Shown here in pieces: positions 11,430 through 23,890 of a DNA stretch of 64,000 bases. A program made the translations under genes and the position numbers. Under the pieces are notes generated by a model that saw only the letters and a program-made list of their open reading frames with translations, was not told where the DNA came from and did not search any database. Source of the DNA: Seison nebaliae. Its lineage: Eukaryota > Rotifera > Pararotatoria > Seisonacea > Seisonidae. Each line of letters starts with the position of its first letter. Position 1 is the stretch's first letter. Location of the stretch: the NCBI GenBank assembly GCA_023231475.1, contig JALJEE010001494.1, positions 1 through 64,000 of the forward strand, given 5' to 3'.

Positions 11430-11760
11430 ACTTTCAGAAGAACATGTCTCTCAACTGGTCGACATAATGTTTGGAGGTTGATAACTGGAAAACCTTCGGC
11501 GAATAATTGTTCCGATATCTCTGTCGAATCTTTTCCGATTCACTTTAATTTATACAACTATCGTTCCATTCGATCTCATGACGTCTCTCATGAATCAATT
11601 ATCGCATTAACCTCGTTCAGCATGCTCTACCGTCGTTCATTTCGAATCTTACCAACTACGTTAATTCGTCGTTGTTGCAAGACAATTTTTCTTCCTCTTC
11701 TTTCATCTTCAAAGTGATTCCAATCTTGAAGAAGCCGAACCTAGATTCCTCCTCATAAAT
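11430..11760 (+). mobile_element. Decayed reverse-transcriptase remnant
   Basis: In the frame running through about 11620-11750 the sequence reads LVQHALPSFISN and then FKVIPILKKPNLDSS before a stop. This matches the same block of the two other retrotransposon copies in the window (FRAIPLLKKPSND and FRIVPILKNQLLDSS). The remainder of the RT is missing. The 5' part is in a different frame or too decayed to follow. It is a short dead fragment of the same LINE family. Confidence 0.65.
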
Positions 11761-11859
11761 TCGTACCAAATTCTTATCAAAACTGTAAAAAGTTCGTAAA
11801 AATAAATCACATATTTTTCTGATTTTCATTTTGACTTCTTCCATCACGTGTTTAATAGT

Positions 11860-12245
11860 GTTCAAATGTATATCTAACAATTGTAAGGATAGGAAATAAG
11901 TTTCGAAATAAGATCTCAAATAGAAGTATTAGAAGTTAGATAAAATTTAACTTCTTTAATTTCATTTCGGTTTATATCTGATGAGAACTTTAAATTTATA
12001 ATGAATAGAAATTATTTTTATTTAATAAAAATTAATTAGCAAAAATGGTGTAATAAATAACTTAACTACAACTAACTTAATTACATTGCACATCATATTT
12101 TCTACTATTTTTAGCTCATTATATATTTCTTTTTCTAAAATTTATAATATTTAATTCATGTCGATGTTCCAATAAAACATAAATATAAGAAAGGTGGAGA
12201 TAGAATTCTATTAACTAAGTCATAATACACGTCATTTATAATGAC
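11860..12245 (+). repeat. Copy 2 of a dispersed AT-rich repeat
   Basis: This stretch matches 8345-8682 in the same orientation, with several small insertions and substitutions. As with copy 1, it adjoins a fragment of the LINE, but here the RT remnant precedes the repeat and there it follows it. The shared blocks are AGTTAGATAAAATTTAAC, a TTATATCTGATGAGAAC block and ATACACGTCATTTAT. Confidence 0.75.
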
Positions 12246-12556
12246 TCAAAGTTATTTAATATCATCCTCTTTAACATCCATACGTAGATGTTTCGAAATA
12301 ATCATATGATTAATCCAAAATTTCATATTTGGAGATTGAAAGGAATAAGAAGATTTTCAAAATTCGTTTCAGAAACTTTAAAATTAAACCTACAAATATA
12401 ACATTAGTAAGTTAGACACATCATTAATTAAACATCAAAATGAAAATAACTACAATATACATTCACTGTTTTATTTTGATTGTCAATCATCCTCCTGTTA
12501 TCTTCCCTTCATTATGTAGATTAACATGCAGTTTTGCAGTTTAACGGTTTCTTCTA

Positions 12557-14400
12557 TTAATTATTATTATTATTATTTATTGCTCACAAAAAGTGAAAAA
12601 AACTCCCATAAAATTCTGCAAGATAAAATAAAAAATGAGTTAAATTAAAGAAAAAAAAAACAGAAAAATAAAAATGAAAATAAAGGATTAAAAAAAGAAA
12701 GAAGAGAGAAAGATAAATCTACAGCACGAACACTCATGACGAAATATTAGATATATCTAATAATCATACAAAGTGTTCCCGTTCAGAAACTCCGATAACT
12801 CGCTAAACTTGTTTTGATCGAGCATATGTCGGGCATTGGAAAGATGAGGGAGGAGATTTGGTTGCAGAAGGTTGATTGATGAAAAATTGTAAATAAAGTT
12901 CTTAAATTCAGATGAAGTTGATGATGCCCGTATATCATATTAATCTCGAACATGACGCAAAATCGATCTGTCAGATTCCAACATTTCAACGATCAACGAA
13001 TCCATACCTTGAAACGAGGGATAAGCTGAAACCCCATCCAAAACTCCTAAGATTCTCTTTGCGAATATAATCGGAAAAGGAACAAGATCCGTAAGAGAAA
13101 ACAGAAATGCTCTATTGCAGCGACGGAAGCAACCGACGAAGCGACGAACGGCCCTTGAAAAACATCTGTCCATAGCTAAGAAAGAGCTTGATGAAGCGAC
13201 AAAAATAGAATGGAGTCCAAATAGCGGTTGAACTAACATGGTGAATAAATATATTTTTGTTCGAAGAGGAAAGAATTTGACACGATTGAGAAACGAGAAA
13301 TAAATTCGACAAAAAGAAGAAGGAATATTATCTAGAGAACTGGAAGAGAGTTTCCACGAGTCTGGATGGACACCGAGGAAACGAGTAGACGGAGATAATG
13401 TGATTGGAAGATTAATAATTCGACTCCCAGCCGTAGAAGGTGTTAGGTTCTTCGATTGATTCACCGATATACCTAAGTTACATAATGTCACCTTGGTGAA
13501 TGATAACACATCCAATAGACTCCGATTAGACGTGGAAAACAGTACGATGTCATCAGCGTAAGCATGTGCTGCTGGAATACGAGATGACATAAATAGAAAA
13601 ACGAGAATTGATTGAATCGACTGCCGAATCGAGAGCAAGACCGAACAGCCACGGTCCTAGTATCGAGCCTTGGCGAACACCTCGATGAACTTGGAAAAAA
13701 GCCGACTGCTGATTTTTGCCCAATACGGAACAGAATGATCGTGAACACAATGTTTTTATGAACGATAACATAGAGTGATGAACTTCACGGGATTGCAGAT
13801 AATTTAGTGCAGGAAGTACATCGATGGAATCGAACGCTCTTGATTCGTCGAGAAGCGAAATATGAAGAGGACGGTTCGTTGTCCTATGATAATAGATTAA
13901 GGATCTCACAATGGCCACGCAAGGATGCACCCCTCTGTTGTTTCTCCTATAAGCACATTGAACTGTGGAGAAATAAAATTCATATTGGAATCTTCTTATA
14001 ATCACACGTTCAAAAACACGAAGGAGGAACCAAGGAACACAGATGGGACGAAAGGAGCTAACCAGTGACGAATCCAACAGTTGATTCTTCAGGATTGGGA
14101 CAATCCTGAATTGGAACAGATCGTCCGGAAATTCATTCTTCGCCAGACAATTGTTAATGAGAGAAGAAATCTTTGGTAGAAGACTCTCGATCAACAATTG
14201 AGCCAGCATCGGACAAACGTTATCACAACCATGTGCAGTTGAGCTCTTTAGTGAAGTAATGGCAGATCTAATTTCATCATTTGAAAAAGAAAAGAGATAA
14301 ATGTTGGATTAATTAGAAGAAAAAGAAAGTAAGATGTCGGATGAATACATATAGGACGTATAATGTTCGACAAATTCCTGAATAGTTGGATTCGAATTTA
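12557..14400 (-). mobile_element. Non-LTR retrotransposon pseudogene, RT to 3' tail
   Basis: Reading on the minus strand: FVEHYTSYMYSS near 14380, SAITSLKSSTAHGCDN near 14260, then a long frame (13553..14209) with the RT blocks FRIVPIL, SSFRPICVP, LLDESRAFDS and HRGVRQGSILGP. A frameshift near 13620 passes to a second frame (12940..13638) that carries the catalytic box AYADDIVLF and the thumb. A further frame change continues to a plausible ORF2 end (LYDY, TAG at 12757-12759). The sequence then ends in an AAT-type simple repeat at about 12557-12580, as expected for the 3' end of an APE-type LINE (jockey/CR1/I-like; clade not resolved). At least two frameshifts and one early stop make it inactive. 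Its endonuclease part may be the segment at 15.06-15.35 kb. Confidence 0.85.
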
Positions 14401-15059
14401 TTATTTATTTCAATTTTATAATTCAATTAATTTATATTCCTCATTTCTCCCTCCTAGTTCTCCCCACTTGATTATCGTTTTTTGCATCGATGTATTATAA
14501 AATCTGTTATTTCATATTTCACTTCCATTATGTTCAACCCACTTCAATAGTTCAATTTAAAATTCAAATAAGTTCATGATTATAATTTAGAATATCTAAC
14601 AGAATATCTTGTAAGAGTATCTTTTATTATCCTATAAATTCTGATAAGTTTCCTTCTATCTCATTGTACAGATATTTAAAAAAATACTGTGACCATCTTT
14701 GAGTTTCTGTTTATGGATCTTATATTGAATTCATAAATAGAGCTATACCGAAAAATAGTTGGAGAAAATATCGTGTGATGGAAAAAAAATTTCTTATGTA
14801 TTTCTATTTTTCAATTATAAACCTAAAAATTCTTTATTAACTCAACCTCTCAACCTTAATCGTAGATGCTTTATGATTCGATATCTTTTCGGAGTAAAGT
14901 TAACATTGTGAATCAGAAAAATTTTAGACTCATACTGTATTTTTCTAAAGCCAAAACTCGATAGTTTGTAAAATATTTCGATTGTTCCCATTAATGGGAA
15001 TCACATTCAGTAGTTGGGAATTATTCCTGAAAATCAACGGCATTGATTTGAATTATTCG
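14401..15059. other. AT-rich spacer between RT and endonuclease remnants
   Basis: About 660 bases without a readable frame. In APE-type LINEs the endonuclease and RT domains are joined by a linker of similar length, so this may be decayed ORF2 linker. I could not recognise it directly. Confidence 0.35.
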
Positions 15060-15350
15060 ACTGTTTTTTCCTTACCAATTTCGGGCCCATGGTTTGAGGC
15101 CCATTATCATTGGAGGGAGGAGAACGGTTGCTCATACTCACGTAATTACGATTAGCCGAGTTCCGTAGAACGAAATGTAGTGAGAGTGGAAGATGATCGG
15201 AGAGAGAAGAAGGAATAGAGTCATGTAATAGAGAACATCCTAGCAGAGAACAATAACAATAGAGAACATCGAATGAACAGGTGTTATGAGGAAGGAAAGG
15301 ACGATCGACACACTATGCTTGAGAAATAGACAAGAATTCCTCCAGTCTAT
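15060..15350 (-). mobile_element. LINE apurinic-like endonuclease remnant
   Basis: On the minus strand one frame reads PHNTCSFDVLYC, then SSLSDHLPLSLHFVL. The SDHLPL box is the conserved end of the APE-type endonuclease that precedes reverse transcriptase in non-LTR elements. It has the same orientation as the RT pseudogene immediately downstream (12.56-14.40 kb), so both could be one 5'-truncated element of about 2.8 kb. The upstream catalytic residues are not visible. Confidence 0.65.
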
Positions 15351-15449
15351 TTAGCGATTATTAACTTAAATTTAAAAATATTAAAAAAAAAAGAAATAAT
15401 TTAAATAGTCAATTACTCCACGAGAAGAAATGAGTAAAATTATAGTATA

Positions 15450-16554
15450 TTATGATTTGTCCTTTTTTAGACGAACTTGTTTCACCGTTTGATAGAGACC
15501 ATTGAATGGCAACGCTTTCAATATGAGCATGTCGATTTCTTGGAAACTTATCTTCAAATCTTTCAGATCAACAAAGAAAAATTTAATATTTTGAGCTTGA
15601 GGATAATTCCTTAAGAATAAATGATCCTTGTCAATTGTGAGACATGATAGTTGAAGGAAATCCACATTCTCGATATGATTAATGTCGCACAAGATTCTTC
15701 CTTCATTCGACAATCGAATTTGACAATTAATTTTAAATGTTTTCCGCTCTTTATTCTCACACTGAATTCGACGTTTGATGATTTTCATTTGTTCTTTCGT
15801 TAAATAGAATTGACGAACGACATTAATAATCTCTTCGAGATCCCAATGTTTCATAAAACATGAACAATTATCATGCACTAAATGTTTCGTATCATTCTTT
15901 TGTATTCGCTCCACAATCGCTTCACATTCTTCACAAAGTTGTTCGGTGATCATTCGATGGAATGCCGTCAATCTTCCACTACAATGTTGCAACATCGTTC
16001 CAGGTTGATGGTCGAGGAAACATAAATGTCCCAATTCGTGTAACAGAGCTGACCATTCGTTATTGATGGAATCAACCTTCTTTTGTAAGATGGCGCATTT
16101 TACTTTTTCTTAAAAATTTATTGGAATTTCCATATAATAAATATAATGAAAAATAATAATAAAAACCTTTCTTACATAAATAGTCCAATTCGTCTATGTT
16201 GCGCCAAGAATGGGGAGTTATCGAGAGGAAAATATATCGACCAATAGTCAGTGTGGCATTGTCGAAACTAATTAATGACGAATGAATAATGTAGACGTTA
16301 AAGAAGGTGGAATTTGGTTGTTTATTTCGATCGTGATCTCGGGCGAAATTCATCATTTGTGACGTCTTGCTAAATAGATATTTTGTGACAGTATTGGAAT
16401 ATTTTAATTTGATTGTGGGTAATACTCCTCCATTGAATCGGAAGACTTCTGCGAAATAATCGAACATTTTCGTCGCCATCGCTTCGACGAAACGTTTCGT
16501 ATATTCATCGCGATATGGAGAGATATATTTAATATGGATCACATCCATCGACAT
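15450..16554 (-). CDS. Archaemetzincin-like zinc metalloprotease, divergent
   Basis: Two exons, 16176..16554 and 15450..16102, joined over a 73-base intron (GTAAGA...AAAAG, phase 1), give 343 residues; an in-frame stop lies just before the ATG at 16554. Just after the junction lies HELGHLCFLDH, that is H148-E149-x-x-H152-x5-H158, a metzincin zinc site with catalytic Glu149. M163 could supply the Met-turn, and a CxxC pair (C183, C186) follows. The family pattern of archaemetzincins (peptidase M54) is an HExxH plus third His, a Met and a downstream CxxC, so this is the best match. The Cys normally right after the third His is absent and the C-terminal 150 residues are not recognisable. Length fits AMZ2 (about 360). 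No signal peptide is seen, so it is probably intracellular. The intron and zinc site are convincing; the subfamily is likely but not certain. Confidence 0.7.
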
Positions 16555-16907
16555 GATTCATCATCGATAAACTAAAACAAATCGAGATCTGATAAATTAA
16601 GAAGAATGTTTTTTTTTTGATAAATTAGAGAATTTGAAAGAGGAAATTGAAAGAGAGGAAGAAAATGGTAGGGAGAATGTGAGAGAAAGAGAGAGAGAGA
16701 GAGAGAGAGATTTTTCTACGCCAATTCGACTAAATCGATAACGAGAAAAGAAGTTACTTGTTATTAAAATATTGTTCGTTTGTGGAAGGGCAGGAGGGGG
16801 GAAGAAGGGAGGGCGTTAAGGAAGAAGTGGGGATCTTTGATCTCACATAAATAATATTTTTTTTCCCACAAATTTAACTAAAATCAGAAATTTCTTCTTC
16901 ATTCCAT
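16555..16907. other. Spacer with GA microsatellite
   Basis: About 350 bases between two minus-strand genes. It contains a GA run at about 16683-16711 followed by a G-rich patch near 16790-16815. It includes the promoter side of the protease gene and the 3' side of the Gln-rich protein gene. Confidence 0.5.
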
Positions 16908-19077
16908 TCAATTGGATGGTGGAATTGGATAAGTGAATCGCTGATTCATCAATTGACTAGATGTGTCGTCATAAGTTCCATAGACATCGGGAATACCAGT
17001 CTGGTAGTAACCAGAGGGCATGTTCGGAGGTAGTTGAGTGTAAACGTGTGAAGGATTAGGAGGTGGCACTTGTGTCTGTGGTTGTTGCAAAGTGACATGT
17101 GCATATTGCTGCGAATAATCATTAGGATAAATAGGATATTCATTCTTTTGTCGTAAATATGGATTATGAGTAAATTGTCCCATCGTCATTGTTGGTTGAG
17201 CTTGACCCAATTGTTGTTGTTGTTGTTGTTGTTGAAGTTGTTGATTAATTATTGGAGGAATGTTTTGAGATGGATGAGTCAAATTATTCGATTGAATTAA
17301 TCCATTTGAATTATTGGTTGGTTGAAGGAGATAACCGGTATACAATCCTCCATTTGAACCGATTTGTGAATAAGCACCTAATGCATCTCCATTTATTCCC
17401 AATTGATCATACGAATAAATTAATTGTGGCATTCCATTCTGGAAATTCTGTTCCATATATTCCGGTTGTTGTTGTTGTTGTTGTTGTTGATGTTGATGAT
17501 GATGATGATATATTTGTTGATCTTGTGATTGTTGATCAACAATCGGTAGATCATGTTGTTCCTGATGATAATCAGTTGGCGACGGTTCGATCTATTTGAT
17601 GAGAATTCATAAATTTTATAAAAATTTTAAATTTTAACTGATTTCGATTGATCGACAATTCCATTCTCTTTCACTTCCTCTTTATCAGACGATGACGATA
17701 CCTCTAAATTTCCCGTTTCTACAATTTTCATTTCCTTCTCACAATTCACTTCCAATTTGATATCTTCAATTTTCGTATCAACAATCTCAACCGCCGAATC
17801 CACCGGTTTATCCTCCGTCTGACCATTAACCTTCTCCTTTTGCATTCGATTCAATAATTCATTCCGTCTCGTTTGTTCTCGAATAAATTTTGAAGTATCT
17901 TCATCATTCGGTATATGTGTCGTGGCAATAGATCCAAAAGTTGACACATCTTTTTCTAAATCATCACCACAATAATTTCCACCATCATTCTCTATATCAA
18001 ATCACAAATTTCATTATCATCATCATCATCATCAAAGGATAAAATCGTTAAACTTTTATGAACATCAGATGCATCTGCAGTTCCTTCATCGTCACTTCCT
18101 TTTCTCCGTTTTTCAGCGATATCTCTCGCCACAGCTTGTGTATGTCTCAATTTCTCTTCGTCCACCACCGGCACAGGAACACTAAAAAATAAAGAATATT
18201 TTTGAAAGATTTTGAAGAAATAAAATAGAAACTTTGAATAAACTGAAAAAGCACAATCTTTTGAAGAAGAAATCTCTTCGGGAAGAGGTGGTCCCAATTC
18301 TTCTTCATTCAATTCTGTCATTTCTTCCATTTCCATCTGTCCAAAAATCATTTTATTTCAATCTCTTACGAACGTTAGAGAAAACTAACAGAAAATTTCA
18401 ATAAAGTTTTCTCTTCTAAACTTCGTTCGATCGGTCTATTCTGCTTAGTGATATCTTTATCAATAAAACAATTTCCTAGAAAAATAAATTGGAGAAATTG
18501 GTTGGAAATGGAAAAAAAACCGTTAGAAATATTCTTCGAATTCATTTCGCGTGGAATGTATTCGATCGAAGCAATTTGTTTCAAATCTATTTGTACTTGA
18601 TCCTTCTCCACTCTCTCTCCATCACTACTCGTCCAATTGGTGAACGTTAAACAATTCTAGAAGAAAATCGTTAGAAAACCGTTGGAGGAAAATCGAGAAC
18701 TTTCCGATTCTGAAATTTCATATTTCCATAATGCTTTTGCCCATCGATCGTCGTGATAATCGTCTTTCCGCCATCCTGAATATGACATGAGAATAACCAT
18801 CAAAAAAAAAAAGAAGGAAATCGAACAGGAAAATATTTTTCGAGAATGGCCAAGTTATCCTCAATTCCATGTCCATTTTCATAAACCATTCTCCCACAAA
18901 ACGAAGTCTCTTCAAATGCGAGTAATAAAAAAAACGTTCACAAGAATAAAATGTTAATGCAACGTTTCGATCTGTTATATAGCCGAATATGATCACTAAA
19001 AGTAAGCTATTGAATAACTTGATCCATCGAGAATGGCTTAATTTTTAAATTTTATTCTCTCACAAACCATTCATCAT
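16908..19077 (-). CDS. Unrecognised 564-residue protein, 10 exons, Gln-rich tail
   Basis: I do not recognise this protein. Exons, in transcript order: 19064..19077, 18964..18995, 18827..18909, 18701..18775, 18521..18656, 18390..18475, 18233..18336, 18054..18181, 17639..17991, 16908..17591. All junctions keep one frame and the sum is 1695 bases; introns are 45-68 bases. The start is ATG 19077. The N-terminal 120 residues look folded and conserved (FCGRMVYENGHG, DGGKTIITTIDGQKHYG, RKNCLTFTNW). The middle is acidic, followed by charged helices (ARDIAEKRRK, SKFIREQTRRNELL). The last 230 residues are rich in Gln, His, Pro, Tyr and Asn, with a His run and two poly-Gln runs. Such tails are frequent in transcription or RNA factors, but function is unknown. 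Exon 8/9 is the least certain junction; a reading that keeps a poly-Asp stretch (18005-18035) as coding runs into a stop. Confidence 0.65.
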
Positions 19078-22000
19078 TTCAACACCAACATTTCTAATTG
19101 CATTTTTTAATTAAGAATATAACTGTACTGATTCATGACTACGGTACAAGTGACGACACCCCTAATTCCAAAGAGTTCAATTCTCATTTCAATTAAACCG
19201 TTGTTCTATAATTTTCATTCTTTTTTTGCACGAAATTTTTTTCATTAAAATTTCTAAAATTTTTTAAATGAAAATTTTCAACTTTATGTCATGAAATGAA
19301 ATTTATAATTTCTAATGCATAAAGGATTTTATTACCAGAAGTTTTTGTTCAAATTTAAAATATAAATAAAATTCTAGAAAATTAGAATAAACTGATTCTC
19401 ATATCATGAAACTCCAATAAGGTAGCGTTAATGATATATTATTGACATTAATAAATAATTTTATTAATTATAAAAAATTAGAGAATTTTGAATAACTGAA
19501 AATGTTTGAATTAGTAGTCTTTCAAAAAATTAATGCGAAAAAAAATATTTCCATTCCAAACTTGATTTATTTGAATGTCTATTATTGTTAAGCTTAATTT
19601 TTAAATTTGAATACTTCGGATATTAAATTAAAATATTGGATTTTGGGGTGAACATTGATCAGTGAAATATGTCCGATAATCTATTAATATATGGTGAAAG
19701 AAATGATCTATATTTATCAATAATTTCCTCGATAAATTTTCCTCCATAATTTCTTTGATCATCAACTATGTAGTACGTGGGTTGATGATTTGATTGAGAA
19801 GTAAACTAGTCTGAACTAAATCCATGTGATTATGGGGGAGTTATCAATAATCGATGGACACTCTATCCAATAGAGTAGAGATCACATCGTCCATTGACTA
19901 GGAGGAAAACTGAAAATTATTCAACTGTTTTTTTATTCAAAGAATTATTGAGGGGGCTTATGTGTGAGTAGGAGAATGAACGATCTCCACACACTCTCCT
20001 TCAATGGTTTGTAGTAATAGTAACGTAAGTTCCGACGAGTATTGCAATAGATGACATGCGTATGCGTTTATTCATGTCCGATATTACTCATAATCTCAAA
20101 GCAATATGTTGTAAGATTTTCCCAAATGAAATGTCAATTAATCATTTCACGAGACATATAATGATTGAGATTTTTTTCATTTCTATATCCACACAAATAC
20201 ATGAGGAGTGATGTATTGGGACTTATGAATTGCATGCATCTTCGCAATACACACTCCCATTTCATTTGAGCCCTCTCATGTGTATAAATTAATCAGTCAT
20301 ATAAATAGAAGTGGATAAATGAAAAGTTTAACAAAAAATTTTTACTTTCCTTCCCTAAAACTTTTATGTTTTCCTCTTTCCTCTTCTCTTATGATTTATG
20401 TGTGAAACGCACGTGATTATTTCAGGAGGATCTTCTAATTCCCCATTCTAAATATCACAGTTTCAACACTTGTCCAATAAATTATCTTATCTTAATTTTG
20501 TCCAAATAACATTTTTGTTCCGATGGAAATGTGAAGTAGCACTATCCCTATTTTCCACTCCCCTCCAATATATTCATATCACTTGTAAATGTAAATGACT
20601 ATTTAATGCTTCTCAATAAAATTTAATATTAATATTTATTGAATAAATTCAATCAATTCAAATAGAAAATTTGTTCTAATTTTATTTATGAAATTTTATA
20701 GTTTTCTTATATTTCTCCTCATTTCTCTAAAGCTTTCTTTTTATTCGATCAAATTCGTTCATAATTTACAATAGAGAATTATAAGAAAGTTTATGATGAT
20801 ATTTCAATGGAAAAGTTCGAGAAAATTTGTAGAAAATTTAAATTTTCGATAATTTCACTAAATGTTTCCAGAAAATCTAATAAATGTTCTCATTAATGGA
20901 ACTATTAATGGAAGAAGAAGAATAATGTGAGTTGGAGAACATACTCGAAGAAAGATGAATTTCCCATAAATTGGATTTTTATTTTTATTAAAAATATTTT
21001 TTATCCAAAATTAAATTTGACGTGGAGACGATGAGATGGGAAAATATTTGATGATTTTCTTGATTAGTGTGACGTTTAAATTGGAGATAAATTAAAGAGG
21101 AAAAGATAAGGAGATATAGGTCAATCGCTTCATATTTTTCAGTTTGAAGAAAGAATTAAGTAATTTACAATTGATTGAATTATGATTGAAGATGAATAGA
21201 AAATGGAGGAGAAATTGTTTTTGAAAATAAAATTTCTCGAGTAGAATAATTGGTATGTTGGGCATGGGATGAGGTGATGGAAATGATTGGTTCACAGGAC
21301 TTCAAATGGTTTTTGGAAGGAAATGAATATCGGGAGGTTGTGTTTATTTAATATGGTTCGTTTCCCTCATGTTGCAATAACATTCATAAACAAATATTGT
21401 TTTATCAACAATTCTTATTTGTTAGCGAAATGAGAAAGAAATTTTATGTTAGACGAGAAGACGAAGAAGAAATTAAAGGACGAGATGATTATCGGAAGAA
21501 TTCGAATGGGAGGAATGTGGATAAGCGCTCAAATGTCCCGATCTTTGTGGGGTGGATAAGAAATGAATTGGAGAGTATAATACACTTATCTCCGTCTAAT
21601 ATAATAGACATATATAATATATTATCATGTTCATCAAAAATACATATAGGATGTTATTGTTAGAAATTTATTGGTATGAACGACGTGATTGAAGGAAGAG
21701 ATGAATGGTTGATGTTTATGTGTATGTTAAGAAGTGTGTTGTTGTTATTAGTGTTCATACAGTTCAGATGAGGTGAAGAGGTCTCTATTGATTCAATAAA
21801 TGAATATTCATTCTCCAACAACGATGACGAATATGAAGAGAGAGAGAGAGAGAAAGAGAGAATATTGGAAAATAAGTGATTTGAATAAAAGAATTCATTT
21901 TCTTTGGAATTTCAATTGCTTTACAATTCTGTCATTTAATCTCTTCCATTTAAGAATATTCCAGACCGTTCTCTATGTGGACGGTGACTTCGTCCAATTC

Positions 22001-22125
22001 GTGTTAAAGAACCCCTAAAAAATTTCTAGTTAGTATCGAACCAAGTAATCAAATGAGTGACTTAGCTAGCAAATTGGGGAGTTAGCGAGCTAGCTAGATA
22101 AATAGAGATACTTCGCTAGCTAGAG

Positions 22126-22164
22126 TTGGTTGGTTGGTTGGTTGGTTAGATAGATAGATAGATT
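22126..22164. repeat. TTGG and TAGA tetranucleotide repeats
   Basis: Five TTGG units followed directly by about four TAGA units. The preceding 100 bases contain several copies of the self-complementary word GCTAGC/CTAGCTAG, giving small palindromes. Confidence 0.85.
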
Positions 22165-23788
22165 GAAGACAGGGCTGAATGTGTTGTTGTTAATTCTTTT
22201 TTTTATTTATAAAGAACAAACATTATTTCTACATGTGGATAGTTGGAGTATAGTCAATTATCATGATCTTTCGCCGTCATTTCAAATGGATTGTTCTATG
22301 GCGTTCTATGACATTTTCATCAAATGGACATTATGACAAGAAATATCATTAGAATTTTTATTATTCCCAAAAAATTTCCCAAACAGAAATTTCGAGATGA
22401 AACATAGATGAAATAGTTGAATTTTTTTAATGGATTGGAAATGATTCGGAGAAAAATGTTGTTTATCATCTTATTAATGAGATGAATTTCATGTTTATAT
22501 AGGAGAGTGGAAATTATGATTTACGATATTAAACACATTTACATTTCCCCTCACCTCCCCTCTCCTCCCAACCATCTTTCACCATTTCCTCTAACAAGAA
22601 ACCCAACTACATTTGTAAGAAACTTTTTAGTTTAATGCGATTAATTGTCGGAGGAACAAACTCTCATTAATCATGCTACCTCATATTCCAAAGACGAATA
22701 TTCCCAGTCCCAGAAATTTATCATATAATTTGTCATCGAACGAATTTTTAGGAAAAAACTACACCCAATTTTTTCTATGATCAAATAGAGATAATGTGAA
22801 ACTCACTCACTTCTCCCATTACCCTTCGATTGGTATGAGACGATCCCTACACGACAGCCACTACCATTTTTACTAGGGGAGTTAGAGGAAAATTGTTTCT
22901 ATTTAATTAATTATATGGGCTCTCCCCTTCACGTATCCTTCCCACCCAGAAGTCTCCTCTCATACATTCTCTATATGTGAAACACCACGAGGACAGTTTA
23001 GTTATTGGAACTTTTTCTTAAAACTTTTAAACATGGTAATGAAATGATTTTATGAATAGACTTCCATTAGAAATTTGGTATTGGGAAGATTGATGAATTA
23101 TGTCCAATTGTGAAAAGAAAATTTACAAGAGAAAAAATTGTCCCCATTCAAATTTCTTCTCTAAACAACTCCGATGTATATGTTCAAGTGGCGTGATTGA
23201 ACTGCGTATGAGAAATAATTGAGTTTAATGGAAATTATTATTTTCTTCATTCCATCCCAGCTTCCGTACACCATGTAGCACATATACGGAAATATGATAA
23301 CGTTAAAGAAACATGATTTCCTCAACGATTATGAACTTCGGTGGACGAATCAAATCGGAACAAAATAAATAGTAGGTGAACATGAAATGATGTCATAATC
23401 ACAACGAAATGGGGCCGTCCTCCAATTACCACTTAATTACCGTCGATCTCCCAATGAGAACGAGATATCATTAATTCTCGAATAGTTGACTAATCGATTG
23501 ATGATCCATGAGATGCGTCATAGTTATACTTGAAAAATTATTGCTTTTTAATAAACCATTAAAGAAAAAGATGAGATGTTTCGCTTCCCACACTTTCTCC
23601 CCCAACCAAACAACGGCTTACTATTTGGCGGACTAAATTACTAAATGGAGAAATTCGGAATGGGAAATTGAAATTGACTTTTTTACTGTCCTACTGCCCG
23701 GGCTCTCTATATCTGGCCATTGTGGTTATGTTGATATGCAATTTTATGAATTATTATGTATATCTCTTACGTAATCATACGAACGTTT

Positions 23789-23890
23789 ATGTGTGTATGT
23801 GTGTGTGTGTGTGTGTATGGGAGGAGTGAATATATACATAAAATTTTTTTCTCCAATTAAACATTAAGTTTGTGTGTGTGTGTGTGTGTA
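23789..23890. repeat. Two TG microsatellites
   Basis: TG runs at 23789-23818 and 23869-23890 are separated by about 50 AT-rich bases. No function is suggested. Confidence 0.9.

Noticed and set aside
17252-17599. Plus-strand open frame with poly-Val/Asp
   Set aside because: Antisense of the poly-Gln and poly-His coding exon of the 564-residue protein, and it runs across the intron boundary at 17592.
22021-22100. Possible minus-strand tRNA, because of a GGTTCGAT word
   Set aside because: No matching A box and no cloverleaf or acceptor stem could be drawn around it.
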